Made by a program: the position numbers and the translations under genes. From NCBI GenBank assembly GCA_023374045.1, contig CM041779.1, positions 299,966,167 through 300,030,166 on the forward strand: DNA of 64,000 nt, read 5' to 3'. Shown one piece after another: positions 45,308-57,100 of this stretch. Origin of the DNA: Limonium bicolor (Eukaryota; Streptophyta; Magnoliopsida; Caryophyllales; Plumbaginaceae). Below the pieces are notes generated by a model, which had not been told where the DNA came from, made no database searches, and was given only the letters and a program-made list of their open reading frames with translations. Within the stretch, counting starts at the first letter, position 1; every line of letters starts with the position of its first letter.

Positions 45308-45959
45308 TATATTGACTTATGTTATAAACTAGCATAATTTAGTTACTATTCACAAACAAAGGCTCATATTTGTGAAATTTTTGATTTCCCATTGATTTAG
45401 ACTTCCAAATGTGATACTAAGTAGTAAAAATGTTAATTAGAGAGTAATTATGGACATTTAGCCACTCAAAACCATTTCCAAGACAATTTTTCAAAAATGT
45501 GCTTTAAGACTCCTTAAAGCACATTTTGTGTTTTAACTTGTTTTAAAGCTTGGTTTTCTTTGGTAATTGATTTAATATGTTCTTTTGCATGTTTATAAGG
45601 TCTAAGAATGACCTTTAGGTATTATACATGGTTACACCAAGTCTAGAGCAAGTATTTGCTTAAATTGACTTTAAGGTGTTTTCTTGTGTTTTGTTTGGTT
45701 TAACTGTCTACCAAAGTTTCCTAAAGACTTAATTAGCCTTATCAAATCATAATTGAATGTTATTAAGTCTTGGTAGGCTCATTGGGTCCTAACCAAGTTC
45801 ACTCCAAGCTTAGAGCATGTTTTTGCCCAAACTGTCTTTTAGTGCTTTATTGTTTTTACTATGGTTTAAATTGTACACTGATGTTTCTAAGGCACTTTTT
45901 TTGCCTTAATATACCATAGTTTAATGTTTAAACAACATATCAAGGTTTGGGGTATTTCA
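45308..45959 (-). mobile_element. Element C2, LTR start segment right of D
   Basis: On the minus strand it begins TGAAATACCCCAAACC at 45959, the C-family LTR start, and matches the first ~650 bp of the C1 LTR. It continues across D to 29551. The sequence outside (45960) is not a polypurine tract, so this is a 5' or solo LTR with target DNA to the right. Confidence 0.8.
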
Positions 45960-46023
45960 GTTAAGTTTCAATTGTTTAGTTTCTAAAGTAACAAACAATG
46001 GTTCTATACACTTGCTGTTGCAG

Positions 46024-46277
46024 ATTACATAGCCTTGTTAGCTTGCAAATATGAGATCTTTGGTCTAGTTGTTGAGGATGTCATGTTCATCTTGGATATG
46101 CTTACACCAGGTAACATGTCTTTGACATGGTCATTTCTTCTAGGTTTGTTTTTTATTAATTAGGTTTTAGTTTCAGGAAAAGCTTATGATCAACACACAC
46201 TGTTGTCTAACTTAGCTTTTGCAACTCTTCATGTCTTCATGACAGAATACATCAAGGGCGCTGGGTCTGACAAGAAG
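46024..46277 (+). pseudogene. Fragment of an unrecognised host gene, two exon-like segments
   Basis: Exon-like 46024-46110 (YIALLACKYEIFGLVVED and VMFILDMLTP) follows TTGCTGTTGCAG and ends before GTAACATG. Exon-like 46177-46277 (AYDQHTLLSNLAFATLHVF, then MTEYIKGAGSDKK) follows TAGTTTCAG and ends AAG/GTAAAA. Joining across the 66-bp intron keeps one frame (TPG-KAYDQ, phase 1). Further possible coding sequence lies near 46340-46440 (ASNFTELTTNRLNKSC). I do not recognise the family. Upstream exons would lie on the other side of C2, so the gene may have been broken by it. Confidence 0.55.
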
Positions 46278-46449
46278 GTAAAAAACCAATTGAAATACAC
46301 TCCCGAAATCTTCTTTAAATTGTAAGCTTCGGGTATTAGTCAATTTGCTTCAAACTTCACTGAGCTAACAACAAACAGATTGAACAAGAGCTGTTCTGAT
46401 GCTTCATTTGTAGCTGCTTTCACAGTATATGCAACTAAGGGTACAATGT

Positions 46450-47154
46450 ACTGACTCAACTAATGGAAAAACCTGTGAAAGATAGTCAAGCTACTATGAA
46501 CATCTCAACTAAGGGTACAATGTACAGTATACATCTAGGGTATTATTGCCTTTTTCAATCATACAACTAGTTATGTCCAATGACATGCTTATATTATATT
46601 TTTCGTACTAACTTTCATATTACTTTGCAGGTTCATAAGGCTCAGATTGTTGTTTAGTTACTGTAATAAGAGAGTTAATGTGGTGCTAACCAGATTGACA
46701 AAGCCTTCATTATCCTACCGGAAGGTGGGTTCTCACTTGTTATTGTATCATCATAACTTTGACTTAGCTTCATTTCTCTTCCCTATAAGAGTTAGAACCA
46801 TATATTCCTTTGTTAATCCATCACTTGGATATTTACCTAGTGTATACTGAAATTGAAATGAAAGCACTTTACTTTAGATTCAGAGGTTAATTTTATGGCA
46901 TAAGCATTTTTCCTTTGTCTGGTTTGGGTAGGTTTTATTACATTATACTGTGAATATTGATTTTGTATAAAGATTGAAAGTAATGAAATGGTCAGATCAA
47001 GAGCACCAGTTTCTACATTGAATTTCATCCATCCAATCTACATTTGGATTGACATTCTAGATGACTCATTTACATTTGAGGTTTTTTTTTGGTAGTTCGA
47101 ACCTTACTGGTGCTGTATATCAAAAAAGTGTGGTAATGTGGGTGCTGTAATAAT
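46450..47154. other. Unassigned AT-rich stretch
   Basis: No gene, element boundary or repeat recognised; a short plus-strand frame at 46647-46850 has no supporting features. Confidence 0.4.
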
Positions 47155-47788
47155 CCTTTTTCTAAAAAAAAATCTAATATTTACCCACGGAATACCCACG
47201 GAAATATCAATGGGTAAACTTGTCTGTAGGAATTCCATGGGTAAACTGTAGAGGGTAACAAAACCACTTGTCCGTGGGTGATCCGTAGGATATACCTACG
47301 GGGAAGTTCCGTTGGTATTTTTTCCCGTAGGTATTCCGTGGTTAACTAGCACAATTAAGAAAATCAATGCCCGTGGGTAATCCGTAGGTAAAGCCTACGA
47401 CAAAGTTCCGTATGTAATTTATTATGTTGGTATTCTGTGGATAAGCTACAAAGCACTGTCCGTGGGTAATCCGTGGGTAATACCTACGGATAGTTTTGTG
47501 GGTATTTTTCACGTAGGTATTCCGTGGGTGTCCACATGGCAAACAAGGACAACATCCGTGGGTATTCCGTGGGTATTTACCAACGGACTTTCCGTAGGTG
47601 TTTAACAACGTGAAAAGCCGTGGGTATTTTGTTGGTATATACCGACGGAAATGTATTTTGGTAGGTAAATAATTTACCGACGAGGCATTTACCCACGGAT
47701 AGTTTCCGTAGGTATTCCATGGGTATAAACGATTACCTACGACTTACCCATGGAAATGTTCATAGGTAAATCCGTTTTTTTAGTAGTG
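47155..47788. mobile_element. Small CACTA-like element with sub-terminal repeats
   Basis: The right end read outward on the minus strand is CACTACTAAAAAAACGG, the CACTA-superfamily terminus. The interior is packed with direct and inverted copies of CCGTGGGTAATCC / CCGTAGGTATACC-type words, like the sub-terminal repeats bound by CACTA transposases. The left end (TTTTTCTAAAAAAAAATC) is similar but lacks a clear CACTA. No coding capacity. Confidence 0.6.
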
Positions 47789-47801
47789 GTTGCACTAAAG
47801 A

Positions 47802-48053
47802 ATGATTTCACGCGGACGGGACAAAACATGTCTGGATGCGACAAAAAACGCAAAAATAAAGTGTTATGTTTTATTAAATGAGAGTAGAGTATATAAGGTA
47901 AAAAGAGGAGGCCAGTTAGACATCTTTGAAGATAGAAAAAAAACAGCCGTAGAGCATTGGAGCAAGATTGGATTCGTCGTCAGTTTTACTACATATTTGA
48001 TGGCATTCTTCCTCATGTCTATTGTTTTCTTTACTTCCGCTATGTCTGGGTAA
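47802..48053 (+). CDS. Possible small protein with C-terminal membrane segment
   Basis: 83 codons. The first half is polar and basic (KVKRGGQLDIFEDRKK) and the last ~25 residues are hydrophobic (FVVSFTTYLMAFFLMSIVFF). It could be the tail of a larger spliced protein or chance. No family recognised and no promoter seen. Confidence 0.2.
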   Translation: MISRGRDKTCLDATKNAKIKCYVLLNESRVYKVKRGGQLDIFEDRKKTAVEHWSKIGFVVSFTTYLMAFFLMSIVFFTSAMSG

Positions 48054-48744
48054 TTAGTTAGAATATTGGTTTACTATGGACCCTTAGTTTTAGATTTCTT
48101 CTTCCATTTATGATTTTACTCGATTCAATAAATGTTGTAGTTTTATTACTTTCCTAATTGTTATTATCTTGTGATTCGATCGATTGTTGGACTTTATTAG
48201 CTTGATTGCTTACAAGTGACAACTACGGTATTGAATAGACTAAGAATACTATCAGTTAATCTAGAGATGAAAATTTCCTCTACATATTAGCTTACTATAA
48301 ACTAGATGAAAGCTTTAAGCTATTAGTTAATAATTAGATTCGTAATGACAATTAGGATTTAGTAATTACTAATAAGGATCTGTTTTGCGGGGAACTGAGA
48401 GTGATTAATTTAGATTTGAGGTTGTAATCTAGGATTTGATATATCGCATAGGAAGAAGAATTGAAGAATTAGGGAGCAGTAGTAAACCGTGATTCCGTTG
48501 TTTAAAATTGTTTCCAAGATCACCCTTTTATTTATTTGATCTTAGCTTTCTAATTCATCAATCAAAACCCCCAATTTCCTGTTATTTGATTCCTATAATT
48601 TTGTTAGTTAGATTTAGATAGAGACTTAACTAGACACCGCCTCCTTTGGTTTGATAACCTAGAGGGATACTCTAGGAATAGCTTGCTACAGTAGACCGGT
48701 ACACTTATCGTATTAAGTTTTAACTCGTACACCTGTCTTACAAC
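48054..48744. other. Possible degraded LTR remnant
   Basis: AT-rich and non-coding. Near 48645-48720 the order CCTCCTTTGG, GATAACCTAGAGGGATACTC, TACAGTAGACCGGTACACTT resembles the closing segment of some plant gypsy LTRs. This is from general resemblance only, without a second LTR to confirm it. Confidence 0.25.
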
Positions 48745-49882
48745 CACTCAAACACCACCCATCCGCATGTGACTCTGGACTAAGAGCTGCCTGGAGAATT
48801 AGATTGACATCATCTTCCGACAATCAACTCATAATATTATCTTCCTTCCGAGAGGGATCCTCCTCATACATCATCGAGGAAAAACGTCCATGATTGCTAG
48901 CAAAAGGTGGTAAATTCCATTCCAATGGTGTACGACTCTTCTTATCCAACAACTAACTGTACGTACTTCTAATGGTTGTCCCATCCCCTACCACTCTTTG
49001 AATACCAATTTTAAGCAGATGTAAAGCACCACATAATGACCTCTCAAATGGACTTGGGTGAGCTCCCAATTCTGCATCTAACATACCCCGATCACCAAAG
49101 TACTTAGCCGTTAACACTTGTGACTTAAAGAGCTCAGGATTTTGCAAAAATCTCTAGCACTACCTTGTAAGAAGGGCATCATTAAAGCAACGTAGATCAC
49201 GGAGCCTAAGACCTCCATCCTCTAACTTGTTCATAAAGTATCTCAGGTACGCCAACTAATCCCTTTAATAATTAACGACCCCATCCACCGAATTTCCTGA
49301 TGATGCTCTGAATTTCTTGAAATAGGGATATGGGAAGATAAATAACCCCCATAACATAAGAAGGAATGGCTTGCAAAAAAGATTTGATAAGAATACCTCT
49401 CCTTGCTTGTGACATCATTGGATCTAAGCTTTGCACTCGCTGATATATTATGTCTTTGATATGTCCAAAAATTTGTCTTTTATGCCTAGCAGCTGAACTA
49501 GGAAACCCCGTATAAAGCCCTAAATATGAAACCTCTTTAACTACAGTAGTTTAAGATATTTGGCAACAAATATATTAGGGCGAATCTTTGGAGAACATGA
49601 GGCCCGGATTTACCACGTTAATACTTTATGCAAATGCCTCTTGGAAACCCTCAATAAGACCCATTATAACTTGGGAATTAATTTGATTAGCGTGGGCAAG
49701 ATGACGTAATCATCCACAAAAAACAGGCTCAAAATATCAAAACCCAAACCAGGACAAGATATACCTCTCATCACCCTAGAAGATGCAGTTGTACATAAAC
49801 TTGACGATAGAGCTTCCCTACAACATACAAACAAAAATGGCGAAAGAGGATCACCCTACTGTAATTCTCTCTACAAGACAAA
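48745..49882 (-). pseudogene. LINE reverse transcriptase, 3' portion (minus strand)
   Basis: Reading leftward from the B insertion: GDPLSPFLFVCCREALSSSL, then FFVDDYV with the catalytic FVDD at 49720-49709. Further on come LEDGGLRLRDLRCFNDALL, KYFGDRGMLDAELGAHPS and RVVGDGTTIRS, the usual order of plant L1-type LINE RT and its C-terminal region. Several stops and frameshifts show it is dead. The upstream part continues at 63960-64000 beyond element B. Confidence 0.85.
49878..49882. repeat. Left target-site duplication of B (ACAAA)
   Basis: ACAAA directly precedes the 5' LTR start and is repeated at 63955-63959. Confidence 0.9.
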
Positions 49883-52800
49883 TGAAATACCCCGACCTTA
49901 AATATGGCGATTAAATTATCCTAATAGGTATTTAAGAGCCTAATAATGATTAATAAATATTGGTAAGGGGAAATAAATCCAAAGAAATAAAGAAACGCTT
50001 AAAAAGCGAAAAACGCTAAGTAAGCGTTAAATAACCATAGGAGGTATGAGACCTCGGTTAGCGTATTATATGGATTCTTAAGGCTTAATAAGGCCTAAAT
50101 AATATATGGGAACAACTCCCGAAGAAAACGGATCCAAATAATGCATTAAAACGCTAATAGAGCTTTAGCGCATGTTTTTTGAGAAAACCCGAAAACGTGA
50201 TTTTAAGGGGTCAAACGAACCCGTAAAAATTATAAATAACAATTATTAAGCATTTATGGAAGCTTAATAGTCAATAAAAAATAATTAAGCGAGAAAATTC
50301 CGGAAAACGGGCCCGGTTAGTGAATAGTACAGAAACCAGGTAAAATAATGAGCGTTTTCTGTAAAAGACGAAAAACGCTCCAACTAGTATAACTGTAGGG
50401 GGCCGGTTTTTAACAGTCAAATAACTCCCTCACACACATGTAACTAGCTAATTAAATAAGAGAGCCAAAAGCAAAAAGTAATAAAGTAAAAACTACTTTA
50501 TCCCTTCTCTCTCTCCTCACTCACTCATTTCTCTACTCTCTCACCTCCCTCCTTCCTCACCCAACCGATTTCTCCCTTCTCTCTCTTCTGGAATGGGTGA
50601 TTTTGAAGCTCCAAGGAGAAGCTTCAATGGCTTATCATCTTTCCATCCATGTTCCACCTTCATTTGAACTCCAAAGGTAAAAATAATTACATATTTGTAA
50701 TCCCCTCATCATCCTCTACATTTCTCTCTTTTCAAAATCCAAAAATGAGGAAGTTCATCTCCATGGGTTTCCCCATTCAAAGAGAAAATAGCATCAATGG
50801 GTAGCTTGGAGTCTCCTCTCTCCATTAAGGTAAAAATCTACATGAAAAACTCACATTTTCTTCATCTCCCTTTGGTAACCGATTTTGCCCATTGTAATGC
50901 CTTGTTTTCTCTCTCTCTTTTGAGCATCAATTTCACCTTGCAATGGTGGTGGATTCTCCTTCTTGAACCAAGGGCTAAAACCCCTCCTAAAACACCCCAA
51001 AGGTAAACCCTAGAAAACTTGCTTTAAACATCTATTTGAACTAGCATTAATTAAAGGGTTAGTATGATAATTATACTTGTATTATGTGCTTTGGGTGATG
51101 GGAATGGAGTTTGGCAACTCCATTCCCCATGTGACCGAATTGTACAAGAAAGAGAGGAGAAGAAGTGGAAAAGAAAAGAGGAAATAAGAGCTTAAGGTAA
51201 GAGATCTTTCTTGAATGGTAAATTTAATGCATTAGAGTAATGGGAATGGGTAAACCAATTTAAAGAACCCAAAATATTGTATTGGTATTGTAGTATTGGA
51301 ATTTTGGGTATTTGTGAACTAGTATGTGAATTATAGGCCTTAGAGCCAAGTGTATTGTATATGTGTATTAGTATTGTGGATTGAGGAAGTATTGATGAAT
51401 TGGTATTGTATTGGTTTCTGGTAGGACCCTAGTATGGGTGTGGCTAGATTAGGAATGAATTTGGTGAGAATGTGTATGTGTGGCTAAGTAAGAAAAGTAG
51501 GTGAACTATGGCAAAATTTTGGTAGAAAATGTGCATTAATGGATGACATGGTGAATGGGAGAACCAAGGTGTGTATTGGGGATTGTAGGGATGTTTAATG
51601 ATCATGGAGTAGTAGTTATAGTATGAGAATGAAAGAATGTAAAACCTGTAACAAGAGTTGTTGAATTGTATTGGAGAAACTAGGAGAACTTATGTACAAG
51701 ACCTAGTGAATGAGTGTTGGACTTGAAGAGGTGAGGTAATGCATTGTAGGCCTTGGAAATGGCATTAAGAGATGATAATATGCATGGGGGGAAGTAGGAA
51801 CTAAAATCTGTAGCAAAACAAAACTAGGAAGGATGTGTATAAGTGTTGAAAGGGAAATGTAAAAAATGTATGTGTGAATTAGTATGAAGAGGAGTGATGA
51901 AATGGTAATGGATTTAGACATGTTTAGAAGTTTAATTAGGTGCTTAAACATGTGGGATTAAGTATAGGAACATTTGGGAATTATTTAGGCAAAGTGAGGA
52001 TTGTAACAGATTTTGAAAATGTCAAAATCTGTAGAAATTGTAGCAGGGTCCGGGACTTAAGCCCAGGACTAAGTCCCGGACCAACATGTAAAAACTGACC
52101 GAGAGTAGATAGCAGTGGGTGGTCCGGGACTTAGGTCCCATACAAGGACCCGGACCACCCCTTGAAAAATGGCCGTGAGTTTTGTAAGTTCAAGGTCCGG
52201 GACTTGGGTTAAGCATGAAGACCCGGACTAGTACCAAAATCCATTCGAGAGTTACAAAGTCTTGGGTCCGGGACTTACCTTATGTATAAGGTCCCGGACC
52301 ATATTTGAAAACAGACCGAGGATTACGACCACATGTTGGTCCGGGACTTAAGACCCGAACAAGGTCCCGGACCAATCAAAAAAATTGTAAAATTAAGCTG
52401 GTCAAACGGGTTTTAAGGAAAGGTAATGAATGGTAACGTTAGTATAAGATAATTGGTACTTAACTAATGATGTTTAAGGGTCATGAAAGGTATAAACAAG
52501 CTTGAGAAGTAAGTAAGAAAGTTGTAAGTATATGAACATTAAGTTAAACAGAAACAACGGGATAACGGGGTAAGTACGGGAGTAGTAACTATGTATGTAT
52601 TGTGATACTTAGTATTAATTGAACCATTTGGCATGTAGTCATTGGTTCGAGACTAGGACTCGAGGAACAAGTAAGGACTAAGGAACTAGGAGACACCGGT
52701 AAAGTAAATTTCAGTAAAAGGTATGATTTCTTCATGCCCTGTATCCTAATCTGGTTACCCCGATTTGTGTGCTTATTTGATCACCTAATAAGATAAATGC

Positions 52801-54146
52801 ATGAATCGGACTATATTGCACTTACTTGTGCTTGCTTTAGGTTGTTCTTGAGATGTTTATCTTGAACAATCAGTTTGTATAATTCATGAAATGTATAGAT
52901 GATGATAAGTGTGTATGTATCTCGTAGTGCACTTGTATTTTGTATTGTACCTGTGAGTATGTGTATGGGTGTAATGTATTTATTGTGTGGCTTGAATGTG
53001 AATGACTTCTACTAATTCCTAACCACCTAACTCCTAACGTAAGTATTGAGTAAATTGGAATGAGTAGAAGTCTGATATAGTTTCGGCCACGCGTGAGGAT
53101 GAGGAGACACAAGAGGTTGGATCCGATTCCTGGTTCTTCAAGCTGGTCCACGGCCCAAACCCCTTAAATGGGTAGCATCCTGGATTGGTGAACCAAGTAA
53201 AGCCCGGTGGTGGGACAGTGTAGTCCCTGCCCGGAGGTCCCGACGACTTAACTTGAGTATGTAGTAAGTTAAGTAAGTATTGTATGAGTAATGGTCTTGG
53301 CTGGTGTAAGTCATTGACCCCGAGTAAAAGATAATCTCCACCCGATTAACCCGGGTGGACCAATGAAGCTAACAAGTACGGAGTATTGAGTATGTATGGT
53401 GTATGTAATGCGTATGTGTATTTTGGGGTAGGGTAAGTATGTATTGGATGGCTTATATTGTATTCCTTGTATGTAATAAAGTGTATGAATGTATTCCTTG
53501 CGTAAAGTATTGAAGTACTGTGTATAAGAGCATGTATGCATGTATGTTTGAAATAAATGAATTGCATGTATTCGACCAAGTGGTCGGCGTACACTCACTA
53601 GTACGCGGGGTATGCGGTTATCATATTCAGCGTAAGCTGACCCCCTAGGGGGATCGTTTTTTGTGTGCAGGTACCGGAAGCAGACATGATCACGGTAAGA
53701 GACCGGCGACTATACTTGGATAGCTAGAATGAATTGTAGTTAGTAGAGAATCGTAAAAGGCTTGGAGCTTTGTATGTAGTTGTGAGGAATGGGTAGTTGT
53801 AGACTCTCGATGAGTATATATGAACTTGGAAGGAGTATTGTATTTCTATTCAGAACTTAGTAAACTCGATTATGTATATTGTATTGTATGGAATGTAAAG
53901 GAGCAAAGTGTTGAATGGAGCATTGTAGTATTTCCTTGGTAAGAGGAGTATGTATTGTAGATGTGTAGTACTCAGGATTCCGGTCCATCAGACCGATGAT
54001 GTATGTAGTAATAGTAGCCTTGTTAGTCACGTGGGTGGCTAACGGCGTTGTATCACCCATTGTATGTAAATATGTATCCGCTGCGTGAATCTGGTAGCAC
54101 GAGGAGATTGGACGGTAATGACAGTATTAACGGTAGGGGTGTTACA
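49883..54146 (+). repeat. 5' LTR of B (4,264 bp)
   Basis: TGAAATACCCC to GGGGTGTTACA. It carries GGGGGCCGGTTTT at 50398-50410 and four donor-like AAG/GTAA sites (GT at 50677, 50830, 51003, 51197). The inverted-word array is at 52047-52378. Confidence 0.9.
52047..52378. repeat. ~73-bp-spaced GGTCCGGGAC array in the B 5' LTR
   Basis: Five units start at 52047, 52121, 52194, 52265 and 52338 (74, 73, 71, 73 bp). Each pairs GGTCCGGGACTT with a following GTCCCGGACC or ACCCGGACC word, and most are followed by an RCCGAGNRT-like word. Confidence 0.9.
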
Positions 54147-54151
54147 AAAAG

Positions 54152-54163
54152 TGGTATCAGAGC
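54152..54163 (+). other. Primer-binding site of B
   Basis: TGGTATCAGAGC, five bases after the LTR end; complementary to initiator Met-tRNA. Confidence 0.9.
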
Positions 54164-57100
54164 GAAGTATCGCTCTAATGACTGGAAATACCGAGTTAGG
54201 AATTAGAAGCTTAGGGCTAAGGGCTGAGTGTTAGCATTAGATATATGCTAGTAAGGAACTACCGGTGAGTACCGGATACCTACAATACCAGACCCGCCCT
54301 CCACAAACCCTAATGTATAACTTGGGGAAGTACGCCAGAGAGAAGGAAAGACCTCTCATACTCAGGAAAACCCGATCTGGCAGTAGTGAGATAATCCTAT
54401 AAGAGGAAAGAGCTTGACACACAGTAGATTCCAAGAATTGGAAGTCCCGGAAATGGATTCCGGTTGAACAACGATACCCGCACTCAATAGCGGTTGAATG
54501 ATCACTCCAACCATAAGGAGGCTACAACTTACAACAGCATGGGGTGACGTGCTTAGCAGTCGTGAAACCTGGCTAGACAACCAACAGTAGGAAAAGAAGC
54601 GCTAACCATGCAGCGAAATGGAAAAGGAACAGTAATGGAACCCAAGACGCAAGTCTGCGGGACAGCAGTAGCTAGATAATACCACCAATGGTATACCAAC
54701 TGACTAAGGACATAGTCAGGAGTGGCTAACTCCGAAACTACAACGCCAAAAAGGTTACAATACCTGGCCGACATAGCTTACACAACTACAAGGATATCCA
54801 TAGGATATGAACCGATAGGACTACAGGAGTAGTGCCTAGACAAGCTAAGGCTCAATCACCACGGTAAACCAGTGGGAATGAGCAACAAGGAAAATCACAA
54901 ACTAAATAATGGGGATCTCCAAGGATTGGAGAAGTACCCCGACCAAGACAACCATGTCAAGATCCATGAGAAGCTACTTAAAAGGATCGAGTATCCCAAA
55001 CATAGATCGATATGATCAAGGGAAGAGTCAACAAGACTATTAAGTACAAGTGGAAACCATACCAAGACCGGTATAGGTTTAACCAAAAACCAACAGTACC
55101 ACGCACTTGCCACGGCAAGTGCAGTAAGGGCAGGAACATGTAGAGGAACACTAACACACCACAAGTACATAGTAATGTACCGAGACCGCAAAGAAGCGAC
55201 TACCGGACCACGTACCCTAAGAACAGTAAGAATGGAACCTTGGAAAGGCCTGACGACCTGACCATTGTATTAAGGACATACCAGTCAGCGAGAAGCTGGA
55301 CTTGGTCAAGACCTCAAACATGGCTATGCCATAAAGAACTTCTTTCAACACCGCACTATGATTTTAAAACCCAAATTTTCTTTCAAAACCACAACCTTTC
55401 TTTTAAAACTTTGGATTTTAAAACTAAACCAACAGAATTACGGTCAGTATCACAGAATGATACAAGAGGAGTTGACAATAGAATACTTCACCTAGGCGTG
55501 TGATGAACACTACAAGTGTACCCAATTATGGGATGTGGGACAACCGCACTCCGAAGGAGCTTGCGGGCCTGACAGATAGTCGGGTAAGTGGTAACGTATC
55601 AATAAGGTACCCCACGTATGTATACATGTAGTGTACAAAGCACGGGATGTAGTCAACTCCGTTCTACGGACCATGAGTAAGTTCAAGCCAAAGCAGTTGG
55701 ACGCCACAAACGACCAACAAAAACAAACTCTGCTAAGAAGTAAGTATAAAGAACTCAAAGAATCCATCTGAAGATAAGGAATGAGGATTAAGAAGCGCAA
55801 AGAGCGTCGACTAGTGAGCATGGACATTGGATATGTCTGAAAGACATCAAGTAAATACACGATAGCTGGAAAGCATACCCAGCTTGAACACAGTAAGGCA
55901 AAAGCCTAATGTGAACACCATAATGCTCAACAAACGGGACGAAGTTCCCTAGAGCAATCACAAGATTACCACGAAGTATTATCCATCATTGAAGAGGATA
56001 TTAAACCTAGTCCTAAGCACTAGGAGCAAGTACAAAAAGTCTACCCAAGAACGGGAGACGTTCTAACCCAAAAAGAGATGACTCAAATACAATACCACAA
56101 GGCGGTATGGTAATAACACATCACAAATATTAGCTGGGTGTAACGGCATAACCCAATAACACCCAAGAGCAATCCTTGAAGGGTGTCTGAGTTAACAACA
56201 GATGAGCAAAGCGTCATGATAAGAACACGAGAACTAGAACGAACACTCGGTTAGAACACCAAAGGGATTTCACTTAACAGGAAATGCCCTCAACCACAAA
56301 AGGCACAAGATAACACCAAATTGCCTAAAAGGGTCTCCTATGAACGGAAGCGTGATGGCACGACCTGCCATGGAGCCCAGTAATACCTCCAACTTATGAA
56401 GTATATAAGGAGTGGAAACATACATAAGCAGCTCGCAAAGAGCATAGCTTGCAGCAACAAGGCTCAAAAGCCATAAACCAAGACTTACAGAAGATATTGC
56501 TTCTTACAATAAGCAGATCGACAATTGAATCACCAAATTTGAACTCAACATGATGAGCGGCGTGAAGTAATGGCTATCTCAATGTCACTGTCACTAGAAC
56601 ATCACTTTAGTATACAGTTGGCGAAGCTTTAAATTGCTTTTCATGCCTTTTGTAGCAATGATAACACAGAGGCATAGAAATTGTTATAATGCCAACAACG
56701 GCCTGTTCCACACTTGGACACTACGAGAACCCAAAGGAAGGTACCCCTCGTTAACCGGAGACCACCAATGTGGTTAAGATGTGAACCCATAGGAAAAGCT
56801 TCCATCTACTACAACAATTAATCCTACGCCTATAGATATTGCCAAGAGGTGATGAAACAAGGAAAAGACATTCCAGACCATCACAACTTAAAGGAGTAAG
56901 TATACTCCATATGCAGTATATAAGCAGGTACTAACATAGTAACCCTACCATGAGACTTATGAGTGGTGACAAACCCCTCAATAAGAACCTTCATTTATCA
57001 GTGATAGAATACTCTTCAATTAGAGAACGGGACCCGAAAACCCTTGAAGTTTCTTGGGAGGTCCCGGTGATATACATACAAAGTGAAACTGCACAGCTAG

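Noticed and set aside
47155..47788. Regularly spaced words considered as a CRISPR array
   Set aside because: Words occur in both orientations with irregular spacing, the genome is eukaryotic, and a CACTA terminus lies at the right edge.
52870..53598. Minus-strand frames in the B LTRs (also 62634-63395)
   Set aside because: Antisense to the element, Tyr/Thr/His-rich from simple TGTATG-type sequence, no domains.
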